A stretch of DNA of 43,115 nucleotides from Zhongshania aliphaticivorans (GTDB taxonomy: Bacteria; Pseudomonadota; Gammaproteobacteria; Pseudomonadales; Spongiibacteraceae), in NCBI RefSeq assembly GCF_902705855.1, contig NZ_CACSIJ010000015.1, forward strand, positions 7,501 through 50,615, written 5' to 3'. Below the pieces are notes generated by a model. The model saw only the letters and a program-made list of their open reading frames with translations, was not told the origin of the DNA and searched no databases. Within the stretch, counting starts at the first letter, position 1; every line of letters starts with the position of its first letter. Position numbers and translations under genes: made by a program. Shown piece after piece: positions 15,961-24,621 of this stretch.

Positions 15961-16974
15961 ATGACTGCACGCGTACGGGCCAGCTGCCTAAATAATTTTG
16001 TATCCCTAATTGAGGAGCTACAAGGTAATGCTGAGGATTTATGCCTCAAAGCAGGTATAGATTACAGTCAACTAGATCAGGAAGACTATTTTTTCCCATA
16101 TCAAAGCTTTATCGACCTACTTGAGTTAAGTGCCACAAGCCTAAATCTACCCAATATTGGCTTACAACTTGCTATGCGACAGGATCACTCTATTCTTGGT
16201 CCAGTTGCTTTTTTAGCACTATCTGCGCACGATGTCAGGTCAGCATTAACAAGTGTAGGAAAATTTCTGTACCATTTCACCCCCGCCATTTCACTCACAT
16301 TGAGAGAGAGTGAGGACCAGCCAAGCTATGCCTGCTTAGAGCTCGTCAACGCCAATAACAGCCGCCAGGCAGTAGAGCACGCTGTCGCTTGCACACTTCA
16401 CATTATTCACCTGCTTACCGAAGGAAAATTTAAAGCGCGGGCCGTTCATTTCCGCCATTCAAAAATTGGTCCCGAAAAGCATTATCAAAGCGCGTTCAAT
16501 TGCCCAACGGTATTTAATCAAAAATATGATTCAATAGAGCTCGACACCGACTTTTTAGATATCGAATTGAGCTCCCACAACCCTCAGCTTCACGGTTTGG
16601 TATCCAGCTACCTCTCGATGGTAGAAATAGATTCCAACTCCACAAGTAAACCGAATTTATCGACCAGCAAGCAAGCTCGTCATTTAATTCAAAAACTGCT
16701 ACCGACCGGCCAACTGTCACGCCCCGTAATTGCAGAAAACATGAAACTTCATGAACGTGCCCTGCACCGAAAATTGCAATCTGAAGGGTATACCTTTGAA
16801 GCACTTGTTGACGAAGTTAGGATTACTGAAGCTAAAAAACTTCTTGCGCACGACGCCATACCCATGTCACAAATAGCGGGTTTATTGGGGTACAACGAAC
16901 AAAGCTCATTTAATAGAGCGTTTAAACGCTGGTTTAATATGACGCCAAAACAATATTTGCAAAGCAAACCTTAG
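15961..16974 (+). CDS. AraC-family regulator with arabinose_bd-type sensor domain (second of two)
   Basis: A 337-residue regulator with the same two-domain build as the one at 5417-6457. The ligand domain spans about residues 15-200 (LNLPNIGLQLAMRQDHSILGPVAFLAL), and the AraC helix-turn-helix about 235-335 (SRPVIAENMKLHERALHRKLQ, then AGLLGYNEQSSFNRAFKRW). It closes the CYP153 block and points at the convergent thioesterases, 14 bp away. It is the best candidate to control the receptor/CYP153 and dehydrogenase promoters, because it lies on the dehydrogenase side and reads in the same direction; the other AraC protein is the alternative. The start has no strong ribosome binding site. Confidence 0.9.
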   Translation: MTARVRASCLNNFVSLIEELQGNAEDLCLKAGIDYSQLDQEDYFFPYQSFIDLLELSATSLNLPNIGLQLAMRQDHSILGPVAFLALSAHDVRSALTSVGKFLYHFTPAISLTLRESEDQPSYACLELVNANNSRQAVEHAVACTLHIIHLLTEGKFKARAVHFRHSKIGPEKHYQSAFNCPTVFNQKYDSIELDTDFLDIELSSHNPQLHGLVSSYLSMVEIDSNSTSKPNLSTSKQARHLIQKLLPTGQLSRPVIAENMKLHERALHRKLQSEGYTFEALVDEVRITEAKKLLAHDAIPMSQIAGLLGYNEQSSFNRAFKRWFNMTPKQYLQSKP

Positions 16975-16988
16975 GCTAAATTAAAGTT

Positions 16989-17387
16989 TCACTCTTTAAC
17001 CAAAAACTGCGCCCTAGCCATTGCTATAGGCGCAGCTTCATCTTCCTGCCACGCACTTATACTCACGTTAATCATTCGCCTACCGAGATAGACCAACTTG
17101 CAGCGCGAATGTGTAGCCACATACTTGCCTGCACGCACATAGTCCACCGCGAAATCGACCACCTTGGGAAATTTTTCACTGTTGCTATGCCGCAAGACAT
17201 ACATCATTGCCGACAACTCCATAAAACCAGCAATTGCCCCACCATGTAACGCTGGCAGTGTCGGGTTGCCGATATTGCTCTTTTTGGTCGGTAACAAAAA
17301 GCAATCGTTCTCCCCTCCCACTTGTATACCAAGCGTTTGCGCATAAGGAACTCGGTTAATAAGTTGATGCAATTCCAAATCATTCAT
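16989..17387 (-). CDS. PaaI-like hotdog thioesterase (second of tandem pair)
   Basis: A hotdog-fold thioesterase of the PaaI group, likely cutting an acyl-CoA. The HGGAIAGFMELSAMMYVLR segment is the family helix with the active-site region, followed by VDFAVDYVRAGKYV on the central strand. I place the start at the ATG at 17387 (132 residues), which overlaps the stop of the upstream gene by 8 bp (ATGAATGA); a GTG at 17399 would add four residues. The overlap implies translational coupling with the partner thioesterase, and the two could form a heteromer. The substrate is unknown. Confidence 0.85.
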   Translation of the reverse strand: MNDLELHQLINRVPYAQTLGIQVGGENDCFLLPTKKSNIGNPTLPALHGGAIAGFMELSAMMYVLRHSNSEKFPKVVDFAVDYVRAGKYVATHSRCKLVYLGRRMINVSISAWQEDEAAPIAMARAQFLVKE

Positions 17388-17904
17388 TGTCGCTACCACG
17401 GGACTTCTGCCCTGATTGTTTCAATTTTTGCGCTGCACGAAACTCACGACGCATATCGGTAAACAACGCGAGCTCCATTCGGAAGAAATTACCAACAGCG
17501 GATGCAATTGGCTTCTCGCGATCACCATGATGGGCAAGAGCTCGCGCAAAAATCACACTCTCAGTGACGCGATAAACCTCCGCGTCGGCATACACCGTTT
17601 GGCCAGGGGTCGCCGCGCGCATATAATCGATACGTAAATCGATGGTTGGCGTCATCGCCAAATCTACTAATACCGTCGCGGCGGCAAAGCCACAGCAAGT
17701 ATCCAATAAGGCGGTGATTGCGCCGCCATGAATAACGCCCGTATCCGGGTCACCAATCAATGTGTCGCTGTAGGACATAGACATACCAACCCGATGACGC
17801 TCAACATATTCTGGGCGAATGCCTAAGGTCGTAAAATGATCGCCTTCATTGGCCGTTAAAACGGTATCAACGAAACGAAGTAGCTCTTCAAAATCCAATG
17901 CCAT
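17380..17904 (-). CDS. PaaI-like hotdog thioesterase (first of tandem pair)
   Basis: A 174-residue hotdog thioesterase. DTGVIHGGAITALLDTCCGFAA is the PaaI-type catalytic helix, and TPTIDLRIDYMRAATPGQTV the long central strand. The C-terminal 30 residues are charged (RREFRAAQKLKQSGQKSR) and absent from the downstream paralogue. GGGATAAATA precedes the ATG. It forms a two-gene unit with the overlapping gene at 16989-17387. The position between the CYP153 block and the acetate genes suggests release or proofreading of acyl-CoA intermediates, an inference only. Confidence 0.87.
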   Translation of the reverse strand: MALDFEELLRFVDTVLTANEGDHFTTLGIRPEYVERHRVGMSMSYSDTLIGDPDTGVIHGGAITALLDTCCGFAAATVLVDLAMTPTIDLRIDYMRAATPGQTVYADAEVYRVTESVIFARALAHHGDREKPIASAVGNFFRMELALFTDMRREFRAAQKLKQSGQKSRGSDNE

Positions 17905-17999
17905 TATTTATCCCGAAATAGCTATTCGACCGAGTATAAACGGCCGCAGCCCAGCATTTTACCAAGTTAACGTCTAAAAGGGTGAAAACACCATAAGAC

Positions 18000-18031
18000 A
18001 AAAAAAGCCGCCACCGAAAATCGGTAGCGGC
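18000..18031 (-). terminator. Terminator of the symporter operon
   Basis: On the minus strand GCCGCTACCGA / TCGGTGGCGGC forms an 11-bp stem (one T-G pair) with a 3-nt loop, followed by six to seven T, 23 bp after the symporter stop codon. Confidence 0.92.
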
Positions 18032-18054
18032 TTGGCGCCTCGCGCTATGTGAGC

Positions 18055-19764
18055 TTAGTGAACTTGGGCTTCACCCGCTCCCTGTGGGTAGCGAATACTC
18101 TCTACCATATCCTGTACATCTTGCGGTGGCGGCGGTGTTAAATGGCACACCACAGCGGCCACTGCAAAGTTAACAATCATGCCTAAGGTACCAATCCCTT
18201 CTGGCGACACCCCAAACCACCAATTCTCAGGCACGCTGGCCGCAGGATTGATAAATTTGAAATACACAATATAGGTAGCAGTAAACAAGAGACCACTAAC
18301 CATGCCCGTTATCGCACCGTATTTATTCATGCGTTTGTAAAAGATACCGAGGATGATGGCAGGGAAAAAGCTCGATGCCGCCAAGCCAAAGGCAAAGGCC
18401 ACCACTTGGGCGACAAAGCCCGGCGGATTTATCCCCAGATAGCCAGCGATACACACCGCCACCGCTGCCGCACTACGTGCATAACGAAGCTCCATTTTGT
18501 CCGATATATTCGGCATCAGATTTCGCTTCAGCAAATCGTGGGAGATCGATGTTGAGATAACCAGTAGCAAACCTGCCGAGGTAGACAAGGCTGCAGCAAC
18601 GCCACCCGCGGCAACTAGGGCAATCACCCATGCAGGAAGATCGGCAATCTCGGGGTTGGCCAAGACCATAATATCCCGATCAATATGCATCTCGTTGCGC
18701 TCGTCGCCGGAGTAGAACATACGGCCATCTTCGTTTTTATCTTCCCAGCCGATTAAGCCGGTTTTCTCCCAGTTGGTCACCCACGTCGGCGCTTCACTGT
18801 ACTCAGTACCCTGACTATCGGCACCGTTAATGGTGTTGATCATATTCAGCCGTGCAAAACCGGCAACCGCGGGTGCTGTGGTGTAAAGCACCGCAATAAA
18901 GATCAACGCCCAGCCCGCAGACTTACGCGCGTCTTTCACCTTAGGTACGGTAAAGAAGCGCACAATCACGTGAGGCAAACCCGCCGTACCCACCATCAAT
19001 GCTGCAGTGATAAACAGCACATCAATCGTCGACTTCGTCCCACTGGTGTAGGCGGCAAACCCGAGTTCAGCCGACAAGCCATCGAGCTTGTCGAGCAGAT
19101 GCACCCCCGAACCATCGGCCAAGGTCGCGCCGAAGCCAAACTGGGGAATAACATGACCCGTAATCATGATCGAGATAAAGATTGCCGGCACCAAATAGGC
19201 CATCATCAACACGCAGTATTGAGCTACTTGGGTATACGTTATACCTTTCATGCCCCCGAGTACGGCATAGAAAAACACAATCGCCATGCCGAGCAACACG
19301 CCGGTGGTAATATCTACCTCTAGGAAGCGGCTAAACACCACCCCGACCCCGCGCATCTGCCCCGCCACATAGGTGAAGGACACAAAGATCGCGCAAATAA
19401 CCGCAACGGTTCGCGCCGTTTGCGAGTAGTAGCGGTCACCGATAAAGTCCGGCACGGTAAATTTACCAAACTTACGCAGATACGGCGCTAAACATAGCGC
19501 TAGCAATACGTAGCCTCCCGTCCAGCCCATTAAATAGACAGCGCCGTCGTAACCCATAAAGGAAATAAGGCCCGCCATTGATATAAACGACGCTGCACTC
19601 ATCCAGTCCGCTGCCGTCGCCATGCCATTAACAATTGGGTGAACGCCGCCCCCCGCTACGTAAAATTCCTTGGTGGAGCCCGCACGGCAATAAATTGCAA
19701 TACCGATATACAGCACAAAGCTGAGCCCGACTATTAAGAATGTCCAAGTTCTAATATCCATCAT
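18055..19764 (-). CDS. Sodium:solute symporter, VC_2705 subfamily, probably acetate/carboxylate uptake
   Basis: A member of the sodium:solute symporter family with 569 residues and about 13 membrane helices. The first helices carry MATAADWMSAASFISMAGLI, typical of ActP-like acetate permeases. A long extracytoplasmic loop (about 315-380) contains an EF-hand-like DKNEDGRM stretch, common in the VC_2705 branch. The start ATG lies 6 bp after the DUF4212 gene, and the two form the usual small/large subunit pair. Near acs, the CrbS/R-like regulators and a porin, the likely substrate is acetate or another short carboxylate. The name actP is avoided because this branch is distinct from E. coli ActP. 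Confidence 0.9.
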   Translation of the reverse strand: MMDIRTWTFLIVGLSFVLYIGIAIYCRAGSTKEFYVAGGGVHPIVNGMATAADWMSAASFISMAGLISFMGYDGAVYLMGWTGGYVLLALCLAPYLRKFGKFTVPDFIGDRYYSQTARTVAVICAIFVSFTYVAGQMRGVGVVFSRFLEVDITTGVLLGMAIVFFYAVLGGMKGITYTQVAQYCVLMMAYLVPAIFISIMITGHVIPQFGFGATLADGSGVHLLDKLDGLSAELGFAAYTSGTKSTIDVLFITAALMVGTAGLPHVIVRFFTVPKVKDARKSAGWALIFIAVLYTTAPAVAGFARLNMINTINGADSQGTEYSEAPTWVTNWEKTGLIGWEDKNEDGRMFYSGDERNEMHIDRDIMVLANPEIADLPAWVIALVAAGGVAAALSTSAGLLLVISTSISHDLLKRNLMPNISDKMELRYARSAAAVAVCIAGYLGINPPGFVAQVVAFAFGLAASSFFPAIILGIFYKRMNKYGAITGMVSGLLFTATYIVYFKFINPAASVPENWWFGVSPEGIGTLGMIVNFAVAAVVCHLTPPPPQDVQDMVESIRYPQGAGEAQVH

Positions 19765-19770
19765 TCACCC

Positions 19771-20037
19771 CTAGTCTTCTTGGACATCGTATTTTTCATC
19801 GAGCCGATTCATTTTGTATACGTATACAAAAATCAGCACTACAAATGTGTAAATCGCCCCTTGCTGAGCAAACCAAAACCCCAATTTAAAGCCGAAAAAT
19901 TGGAATTGATTAAGTGCATCCGCAAAAAGGATCCCGAAGCCAAAAGACACCAAGGCCCAGATAAACAGCAAGCTAAGTAAAAGCTTAACGTTTTCCCGCC
20001 AATAGGCTTTTGCTAATTCTTTTGAATGAAACGCCAT
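19771..20037 (-). CDS. DUF4212 symporter small subunit
   Basis: An 88-residue membrane protein with two helices (about 18-38 and 52-72), of the DUF4212 family that is almost always encoded next to VC_2705-type sodium:solute symporters and is regarded as their small subunit. AGGAG lies six bases before the ATG. The gene is separated from the symporter by 6 bp. The promoter must lie in 20038-20141, where a TCGAC-CTTA-GTCGA palindrome is found. Confidence 0.92.
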   Translation of the reverse strand: MAFHSKELAKAYWRENVKLLLSLLFIWALVSFGFGILFADALNQFQFFGFKLGFWFAQQGAIYTFVVLIFVYVYKMNRLDEKYDVQED

Positions 20038-20111
20038 TGTTATTCTCCTGTTATTTTCGTCTTATACTTTTTATTAATCTAAGCATTACAGTTAAGTCGC
20101 AATCTCGCCAT

Positions 20112-20125
20112 TCGACCTTAGTCGA
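20112..20125. promoter_or_regulatory. Candidate regulator palindrome upstream of the symporter operon
   Basis: TCGACCTTAGTCGA has the same layout as the two palindromes before acs (T-N-GAC-C-N2-R-GTC-N-A). It lies 75 bp upstream of the DUF4212 start codon. A shared LuxR-type regulator site is inferred. Confidence 0.45.
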
Positions 20126-20141
20126 CCAGCAAGCTCGGTTA

Positions 20142-21485
20142 TCAAAATGTATATTTCGCGCTAAATTGCAGACGATCCACATCACCGCTGTCGTCGCCAT
20201 TTACCGGCCGCTCAATGGTTTTATTCGCGTGAATATATTCAACACCAAAATCCAACGCAGCTATCGGCGCATACACTAAATTAACATGGGCACTCTGATA
20301 CGACGCCGCCGTGGTATCTTCAACGGTGGCGGGGTTATCTGCAGAGCTGGCCGACAACACTAAACTACTACGCCATTTCGGCGCCCAAAAATGCCGGTAA
20401 GCGATATAGCCACCCACCGAGTCGATCAACTCAATATCACCATTATCCTCAATCACACCATCGCGGTAAGTTTGTATACCGAGGTAACGACCCAAGGCAT
20501 TGCCCGCATTAAGTTGCAGTCGAATATCATCTGCACCTAACCGCCAAACGCCCGCAAAACTCAAACCGTAACCATAGACACTATCGTCACCGGCAATGAC
20601 TTGCGCCTGACTATTGCTAAAGTTTTGCTTGTAAGCGACTTCTCGCAACAAGCCCGAAAGGCTGTAGCTGAAATCGCCAGATTTTCCGTTATAACGCAGC
20701 ACCATATCTGGCAGGGCATTATTATCGTAAGCACTGGCGCCGGCCGCAGAACCACTTTCGCCATACAAGCCGCTAGAGGGGTTTTCTAAAGAAAGCATCA
20801 GCGAGCTAGCCCCGCTCAGTGCATGAGTCCAGCGCACTTGCGCCTGCCGTTCAAACAAGGTACCAACGGGGCCGACAAAATCTAGGATATCGGGCAAACT
20901 GCCGACATTAAAAAAAGTGCTCCAGGTTTGACCGGCTAGCAAAGAGCTATCCTTGTAGTACTGCCAACTCAAATAAGCGTGCCGAACTCGTGACACAGAG
21001 GAGTTACTAATACGCTCGTCGCCAATTTGATTCACACCAAAATCCATTTCGATGTAGCTGCCGACCGTACCTACCTCAGTTGCTGTCGTCGTTTTAAACC
21101 AAATACGCGAATGCTTGGCCTGCATATCGAAGTTTGCGTCACCGGATTCACCACCAACCGGTATGACCGACGCAACCAGAAAATCATCACCAACTCCTGC
21201 CAGTGCGCGCTCGCCGTCGCTGTATTGGCTGGCCATGGCATCTAATTTGATATAGCCACCAAAGGAATACTCGGTAGCACCTTTAGCCTGCCCAGCCTTG
21301 GTTGACACCTCTTTTTCAGCGAGCGCCTGCTCTAGGCGTGCAACTCGCTGTTCTAATGTTTCTGAGTGCATTACCTCAGCGGCAGCCGATAGTGGTAACA
21401 CAGTAAAAACTAGCGAGGCAATAAAGCGTGATTTCAACGGACGGCCCGCCAACTTCGCCAGAGTCAATTTTTTATTCATTATCAT
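20142..21485 (-). CDS. DcaP-like trimeric outer-membrane porin
   Basis: An outer-membrane channel of 447 residues. It has a signal peptide (to about 35, PLSAAAEV), then a short coiled-coil with heptads (LEQRVARLEQALAEKE, about 43-58), then GGYIKLDAMASQYSDG and a 16-strand barrel ending in QFSAKYTF with a terminal aromatic residue. DcaP family porins take up dicarboxylates and other small carboxylic acids. It is divergent from acs with the palindromic sites in between, and upstream of the symporter pair on the same strand, so it most likely brings carboxylates across the outer membrane for the same pathway. Substrate inferred. Confidence 0.85.
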   Translation of the reverse strand: MIMNKKLTLAKLAGRPLKSRFIASLVFTVLPLSAAAEVMHSETLEQRVARLEQALAEKEVSTKAGQAKGATEYSFGGYIKLDAMASQYSDGERALAGVGDDFLVASVIPVGGESGDANFDMQAKHSRIWFKTTTATEVGTVGSYIEMDFGVNQIGDERISNSSVSRVRHAYLSWQYYKDSSLLAGQTWSTFFNVGSLPDILDFVGPVGTLFERQAQVRWTHALSGASSLMLSLENPSSGLYGESGSAAGASAYDNNALPDMVLRYNGKSGDFSYSLSGLLREVAYKQNFSNSQAQVIAGDDSVYGYGLSFAGVWRLGADDIRLQLNAGNALGRYLGIQTYRDGVIEDNGDIELIDSVGGYIAYRHFWAPKWRSSLVLSASSADNPATVEDTTAASYQSAHVNLVYAPIAALDFGVEYIHANKTIERPVNGDDSGDVDRLQFSAKYTF

Positions 21486-21683
21486 CGTGAACTCTCTCGT
21501 ATCGGAAATGACACGAAATTTATAAGCCCACTGATCGTTGAGGGGTATTAGCCATTAGTCATGTATAGACCAAAGTCTATGCAACAACATGACCTGACAA
21601 CGGGACTAGACCAAGGTCTAATTCTACTAACGCGATAGTTCAAGGATAGTTGACCGTAATAAAATTAAATGGAGCCCACGGTC
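21486..21683. promoter_or_regulatory. Porin/acs divergent promoter with two 14-bp palindromes
   Basis: TAGACCAAAGTCTA at 21566-21579 and the perfect palindrome TAGACCAAGGTCTA at 21607-21620 are 41 bp apart centre to centre, close to four helical turns. They sit about 64-118 bp upstream of the acs start. The pattern suits two dimers of a NarL/LuxR-type response regulator, and CrbR is encoded just downstream. The acs ribosome binding site is GGAG at 21671-21674. Confidence 0.6.
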
Positions 21684-23660
21684 ATGACCATCTCACTGCC
21701 GCCCACTACTCATTACCCCGTTGATACCAAAACAAAAGATTTTGCTTATATAGACCTTGAAACTCATACATCCCTATACCAACAGTCTTTAGAAACGCCA
21801 GATACATTTTGGGCTCAACAAGCCGATCGCCTAGAGTGGGTAATTAAGCCAAGCACTATTAAAAACTGCAGTTTTGCAAAACACGATTTAAGCATTCGTT
21901 GGTTTGAAGATGGCCAGCTAAATGCCAGCGTTAATTGCCTAGACCGCCATCTTGAACAACACGCCGATCAATTGGCGATGATTTGGGAGCCAGACAGCGA
22001 GACCGATTCCGTTCGCAATTACACCTACCGAGAACTACACGCAGAAGTCTGCAAACTCGCCAACGGCCTAAAAAGTTTAGGCGTGGCGAAAGGGGATGTG
22101 GTGACCCTATATATGCCCATGATCCCTGAAGCGACCATCGCAATGTTAGCGTGCGCGCGAATAGGCGCCGTACATTCGGTCGTTTTTGGTGGCTTCTCAC
22201 CCGAAGCATTATCTGGCCGCATACAAGACGGCCAATCGAAATTAGTGATTACTGCTGACGCGGGAAATCGAGGTGGCCGACGAGTCAGCCTAAAACAAAA
22301 TGTGGATGACGCCATCGCCCTCTGCCCGCCTGCACTAGTTGAAAAGGTCTTAGTGGTAAAACACTGCGGCGACAAAATTGACTGGCAGGAATCTCGAGAC
22401 GTTGACTATCGCACCCTCGTTAATAATCAGGCTAGCGATTGCGCACCAGAAATCATGAACGCAGAAGACCCACTGTTTATTCTTTACACCTCAGGTTCAA
22501 CAGGAAAACCCAAGGGCGCCGTCCATACTACCGGAGGCTATTTGGTTTACACCTCCCTCAGCCATCACTGTGTTTTTGATTACAAGCCCGGCGAAATATA
22601 TTGGTGTATGGCCGACATCGGCTGGATCACCGGCCACAGCTATGCCGTCTATGGACCGCTGAGCAATCGTGCCACCATCGTTATGTATGAAGGCATTCCT
22701 AATTTTCCGGATGCCGGCAGACTAGCCCGTATTATTGATAAGCATCAGGTTAATATTCTCTACACCGCACCCACCGTTATCCGCGCGCTCATGGCCTGTA
22801 GCGACGAAGCCTTAGCCAATACCGACCGCAGCTCGCTGCGCTTACTCGGCACCGCTGGCGAGCCGATCAACCCCGAAGCGTGGACGTGGTTCTACGAAAA
22901 ATTTGGCCACAGCCAATGCCCAATCCTAGACACGTGGTGGCAGACTGAAACTGGCGGTGTAATGATTGCCCCCTTACCCGGCGCCATTGGCCTAAAACCC
23001 GGCTCGGCAACGCTCCCCTTCTTTGGCGTTCAGGCCGCGCTACTGAACAACGAAGGTAAAGTTTTGATAGGTAAGGCGGAAGGCAACTTAGTCATTTGCG
23101 ACAGTTGGCCAGGCCAAATGCGCACTATTTTCGGCGACCACCAACGCTTTATAGATACCTACTTCTCAACATTTGAAGGTTATTATTTTAGTAGCGACGG
23201 CGCCCGTCGCGACGAGGACGGCTACTACTGGATTACTGGCCGAGTAGATGATGTGCTCAATGTTTCTGGACACCGTTTGGGAACCGCCGAATTGGAAAGC
23301 GCCCTTGCCGCCCATCCCTTAGTCGCAGAAGCCGCGGTTGTTGGCTACCCACACGCCATTAAGGGCGAAGGCATTTACGCTTATATCACTCTCACCGACA
23401 AGCACGCCGAAAGCGAATCACTGCGCAAAGAATTAAAGCAGTGGCTGCGCAAGGAAATTGGCCCCATTGCGGTAGCCGATATCATTCAGTGGACCGACGA
23501 TTTACCTAAAACTCGCTCAGGCAAAATCATGCGTCGCATACTGCGCAAAATCGCCGCCGATGACACCGACAATCTCGGCGATTTGTCGACCCTCGCCGAT
23601 CCTACGGTGGTCACAAAACTCATCGAATCTCACAAGGCGGAGAATAAGGAGATTGCCTAA
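21684..23660 (+). CDS. acs: Acetyl-CoA synthetase
   Basis: Activates acetate to acetyl-CoA through acetyl-AMP, allowing growth on acetate. It matches E. coli Acs closely throughout: [36 protein letters not shown]-loop [19 protein letters not shown], and the C-terminal [15 protein letters not shown] with the regulatory lysine (619 counted from the ATG at 21669, 614 from mine). I choose the ATG at 21684 (658 residues) because GGAG precedes it by nine bases, whereas the ATG at 21669 has no ribosome binding site. Expression is probably under the palindromes in the divergent promoter. A terminator follows at 23895-23917. Confidence 0.96.
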   Translation: MTISLPPTTHYPVDTKTKDFAYIDLETHTSLYQQSLETPDTFWAQQADRLEWVIKPSTIKNCSFAKHDLSIRWFEDGQLNASVNCLDRHLEQHADQLAMIWEPDSETDSVRNYTYRELHAEVCKLANGLKSLGVAKGDVVTLYMPMIPEATIAMLACARIGAVHSVVFGGFSPEALSGRIQDGQSKLVITADAGNRGGRRVSLKQNVDDAIALCPPALVEKVLVVKHCGDKIDWQESRDVDYRTLVNNQASDCAPEIMNAEDPLFILYTSGSTGKPKGAVHTTGGYLVYTSLSHHCVFDYKPGEIYWCMADIGWITGHSYAVYGPLSNRATIVMYEGIPNFPDAGRLARIIDKHQVNILYTAPTVIRALMACSDEALANTDRSSLRLLGTAGEPINPEAWTWFYEKFGHSQCPILDTWWQTETGGVMIAPLPGAIGLKPGSATLPFFGVQAALLNNEGKVLIGKAEGNLVICDSWPGQMRTIFGDHQRFIDTYFSTFEGYYFSSDGARRDEDGYYWITGRVDDVLNVSGHRLGTAELESALAAHPLVAEAAVVGYPHAIKGEGIYAYITLTDKHAESESLRKELKQWLRKEIGPIAVADIIQWTDDLPKTRSGKIMRRILRKIAADDTDNLGDLSTLADPTVVTKLIESHKAENKEIA

Positions 23661-23704
23661 TGTCAGGCGAAAGATTTAAGTGTGTCCCGCAATCGCGGGA
23701 TGCT

Positions 23705-23872
23705 TGACGGAAGATGGGAGACGCAAATACCAAAGCAAAAAACGACATCGCGCTTGAAGCTTGAGATATGACGTTTACTTGATGCTCGCCTTCGCAAGTA
23801 TTAGGAGCTACATGAAAATGCTCGTCCTTGCGAACGCGGGGACCTTACTTTTGCGTCTACCGTCTCCCATCA
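23705..23872. repeat. Imperfect inverted repeat built from 7-bp units
   Basis: The left arm (23705-23725) is TGACGGA, AGATGGG, AGACGCA. The right arm (23852-23872, read on minus) is TGATGGG, AGACGGT, AGACGCA. The arms agree at 17 of 21 positions, 126 nt apart. The 7-bp periodicity and GNCGG-like core resemble the hairpin at 1736-1820. The rest of the 299-bp acs-crbR gap holds a small hairpin TCCCGC/GCGGGA (23685-23700) and the terminator listed next. Confidence 0.5.
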
Positions 23873-23894
23873 AGCGCTCTGCCCAAACAAGCAT

Positions 23895-23917
23895 GCCCTG
23901 CACACTAGGGCTTTTTT
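23895..23917 (+). terminator. Rho-independent terminator between acs and the LuxR regulator
   Basis: GCCCT / AGGGC forms a 5-bp stem with a 7-nt loop followed by six T. It would end acs transcripts and insulate the regulator gene at 23960. Confidence 0.7.
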
Positions 23918-23959
23918 CTATACACTGCTGCCAGTAACAACTAATAAAAAAGGCGTCAG

Positions 23960-24613
23960 ATGAACACACTGCGATTTATCATTGCCGACGACCACCCCTT
24001 ATTTCGCGCGGCACTTAAAGCAAGCCTTGCCCAGAATTTTGTGGGCTGTACCGTCAGCGAAACAGCATCCATCACCGAACTACAAAACCTGCTACTCAGC
24101 GACAACACCAGCGACCTCATATTGCTAGACTTACATATGCCGGACGCACAAGGCTTTAGTGGCTTAATACATCTGCAAGCCCACTACCCAGAAATTCCAG
24201 TTATGGTCATTTCAGCCAGCGAAGCACCAGAGGTAATGTGTCGCGCCATTGATCATGGTGCAGCAGGATTTCTACCTAAAAGTAGCCACGCAGATACCAT
24301 AACCAAGGCTATTAATGCCGTCATCAGTGGTGCCCGCTGGCTACCTGAGGGAGTTAATTATCAGGCGGGCTTTGATAGCAAAGAACAAAAAATGGCCAGC
24401 GGTATCGCCAGCCTCACCCCACAACAATTTCGGGTAGTCACGCTGCTGGTACAAGGCCTGCTCAACAAACAAATTGCCTACGAGCTCAGTGTCACAGAAG
24501 CCACGGTGAAAGCTCACGTGACAGAAATTTTTCGTAAGCTCGGCGTTCATTCTCGTACCCAAGCGGCCTTGGCGTTTAGCCAATTAGACGTTAACCCCCA
24601 ACACCTAGCCTGA
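23960..24613 (+). CDS. crbR: LuxR/NarL-type response regulator, CrbR/ErdR-like
   Basis: A 217-residue response regulator. The receiver domain has the acidic pocket Asp10/Asp11, phosphoacceptor Asp57 (LILLDLHMPD) and Lys107 (FLPKSS). The DNA-binding LuxR domain is at about residues 148-208 (LTPQQFRVVTLLVQG, then NKQIAYELSVTEATVKAHVT). A LuxR-type regulator facing a hybrid kinase with a sodium-symporter domain, next to acs, is the set-up of CrbS/CrbR (Vibrio, Pseudomonas; MxtR/ErdR), known to switch on acs. The name rests on this architecture and context. It converges on the kinase gene with 8 bp between stop codons. Confidence 0.82.
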   Translation: MNTLRFIIADDHPLFRAALKASLAQNFVGCTVSETASITELQNLLLSDNTSDLILLDLHMPDAQGFSGLIHLQAHYPEIPVMVISASEAPEVMCRAIDHGAAGFLPKSSHADTITKAINAVISGARWLPEGVNYQAGFDSKEQKMASGIASLTPQQFRVVTLLVQGLLNKQIAYELSVTEATVKAHVTEIFRKLGVHSRTQAALAFSQLDVNPQHLA

Positions 24614-24621
24614 GCGCATAA

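Noticed and set aside
23812-23937. A 41-codon frame on the plus strand between acs and crbR, with AGGAG before its ATG
   Set aside because: It runs through the right arm of the inverted repeat and the terminator, and the product has no plausible protein character. Chance frame.
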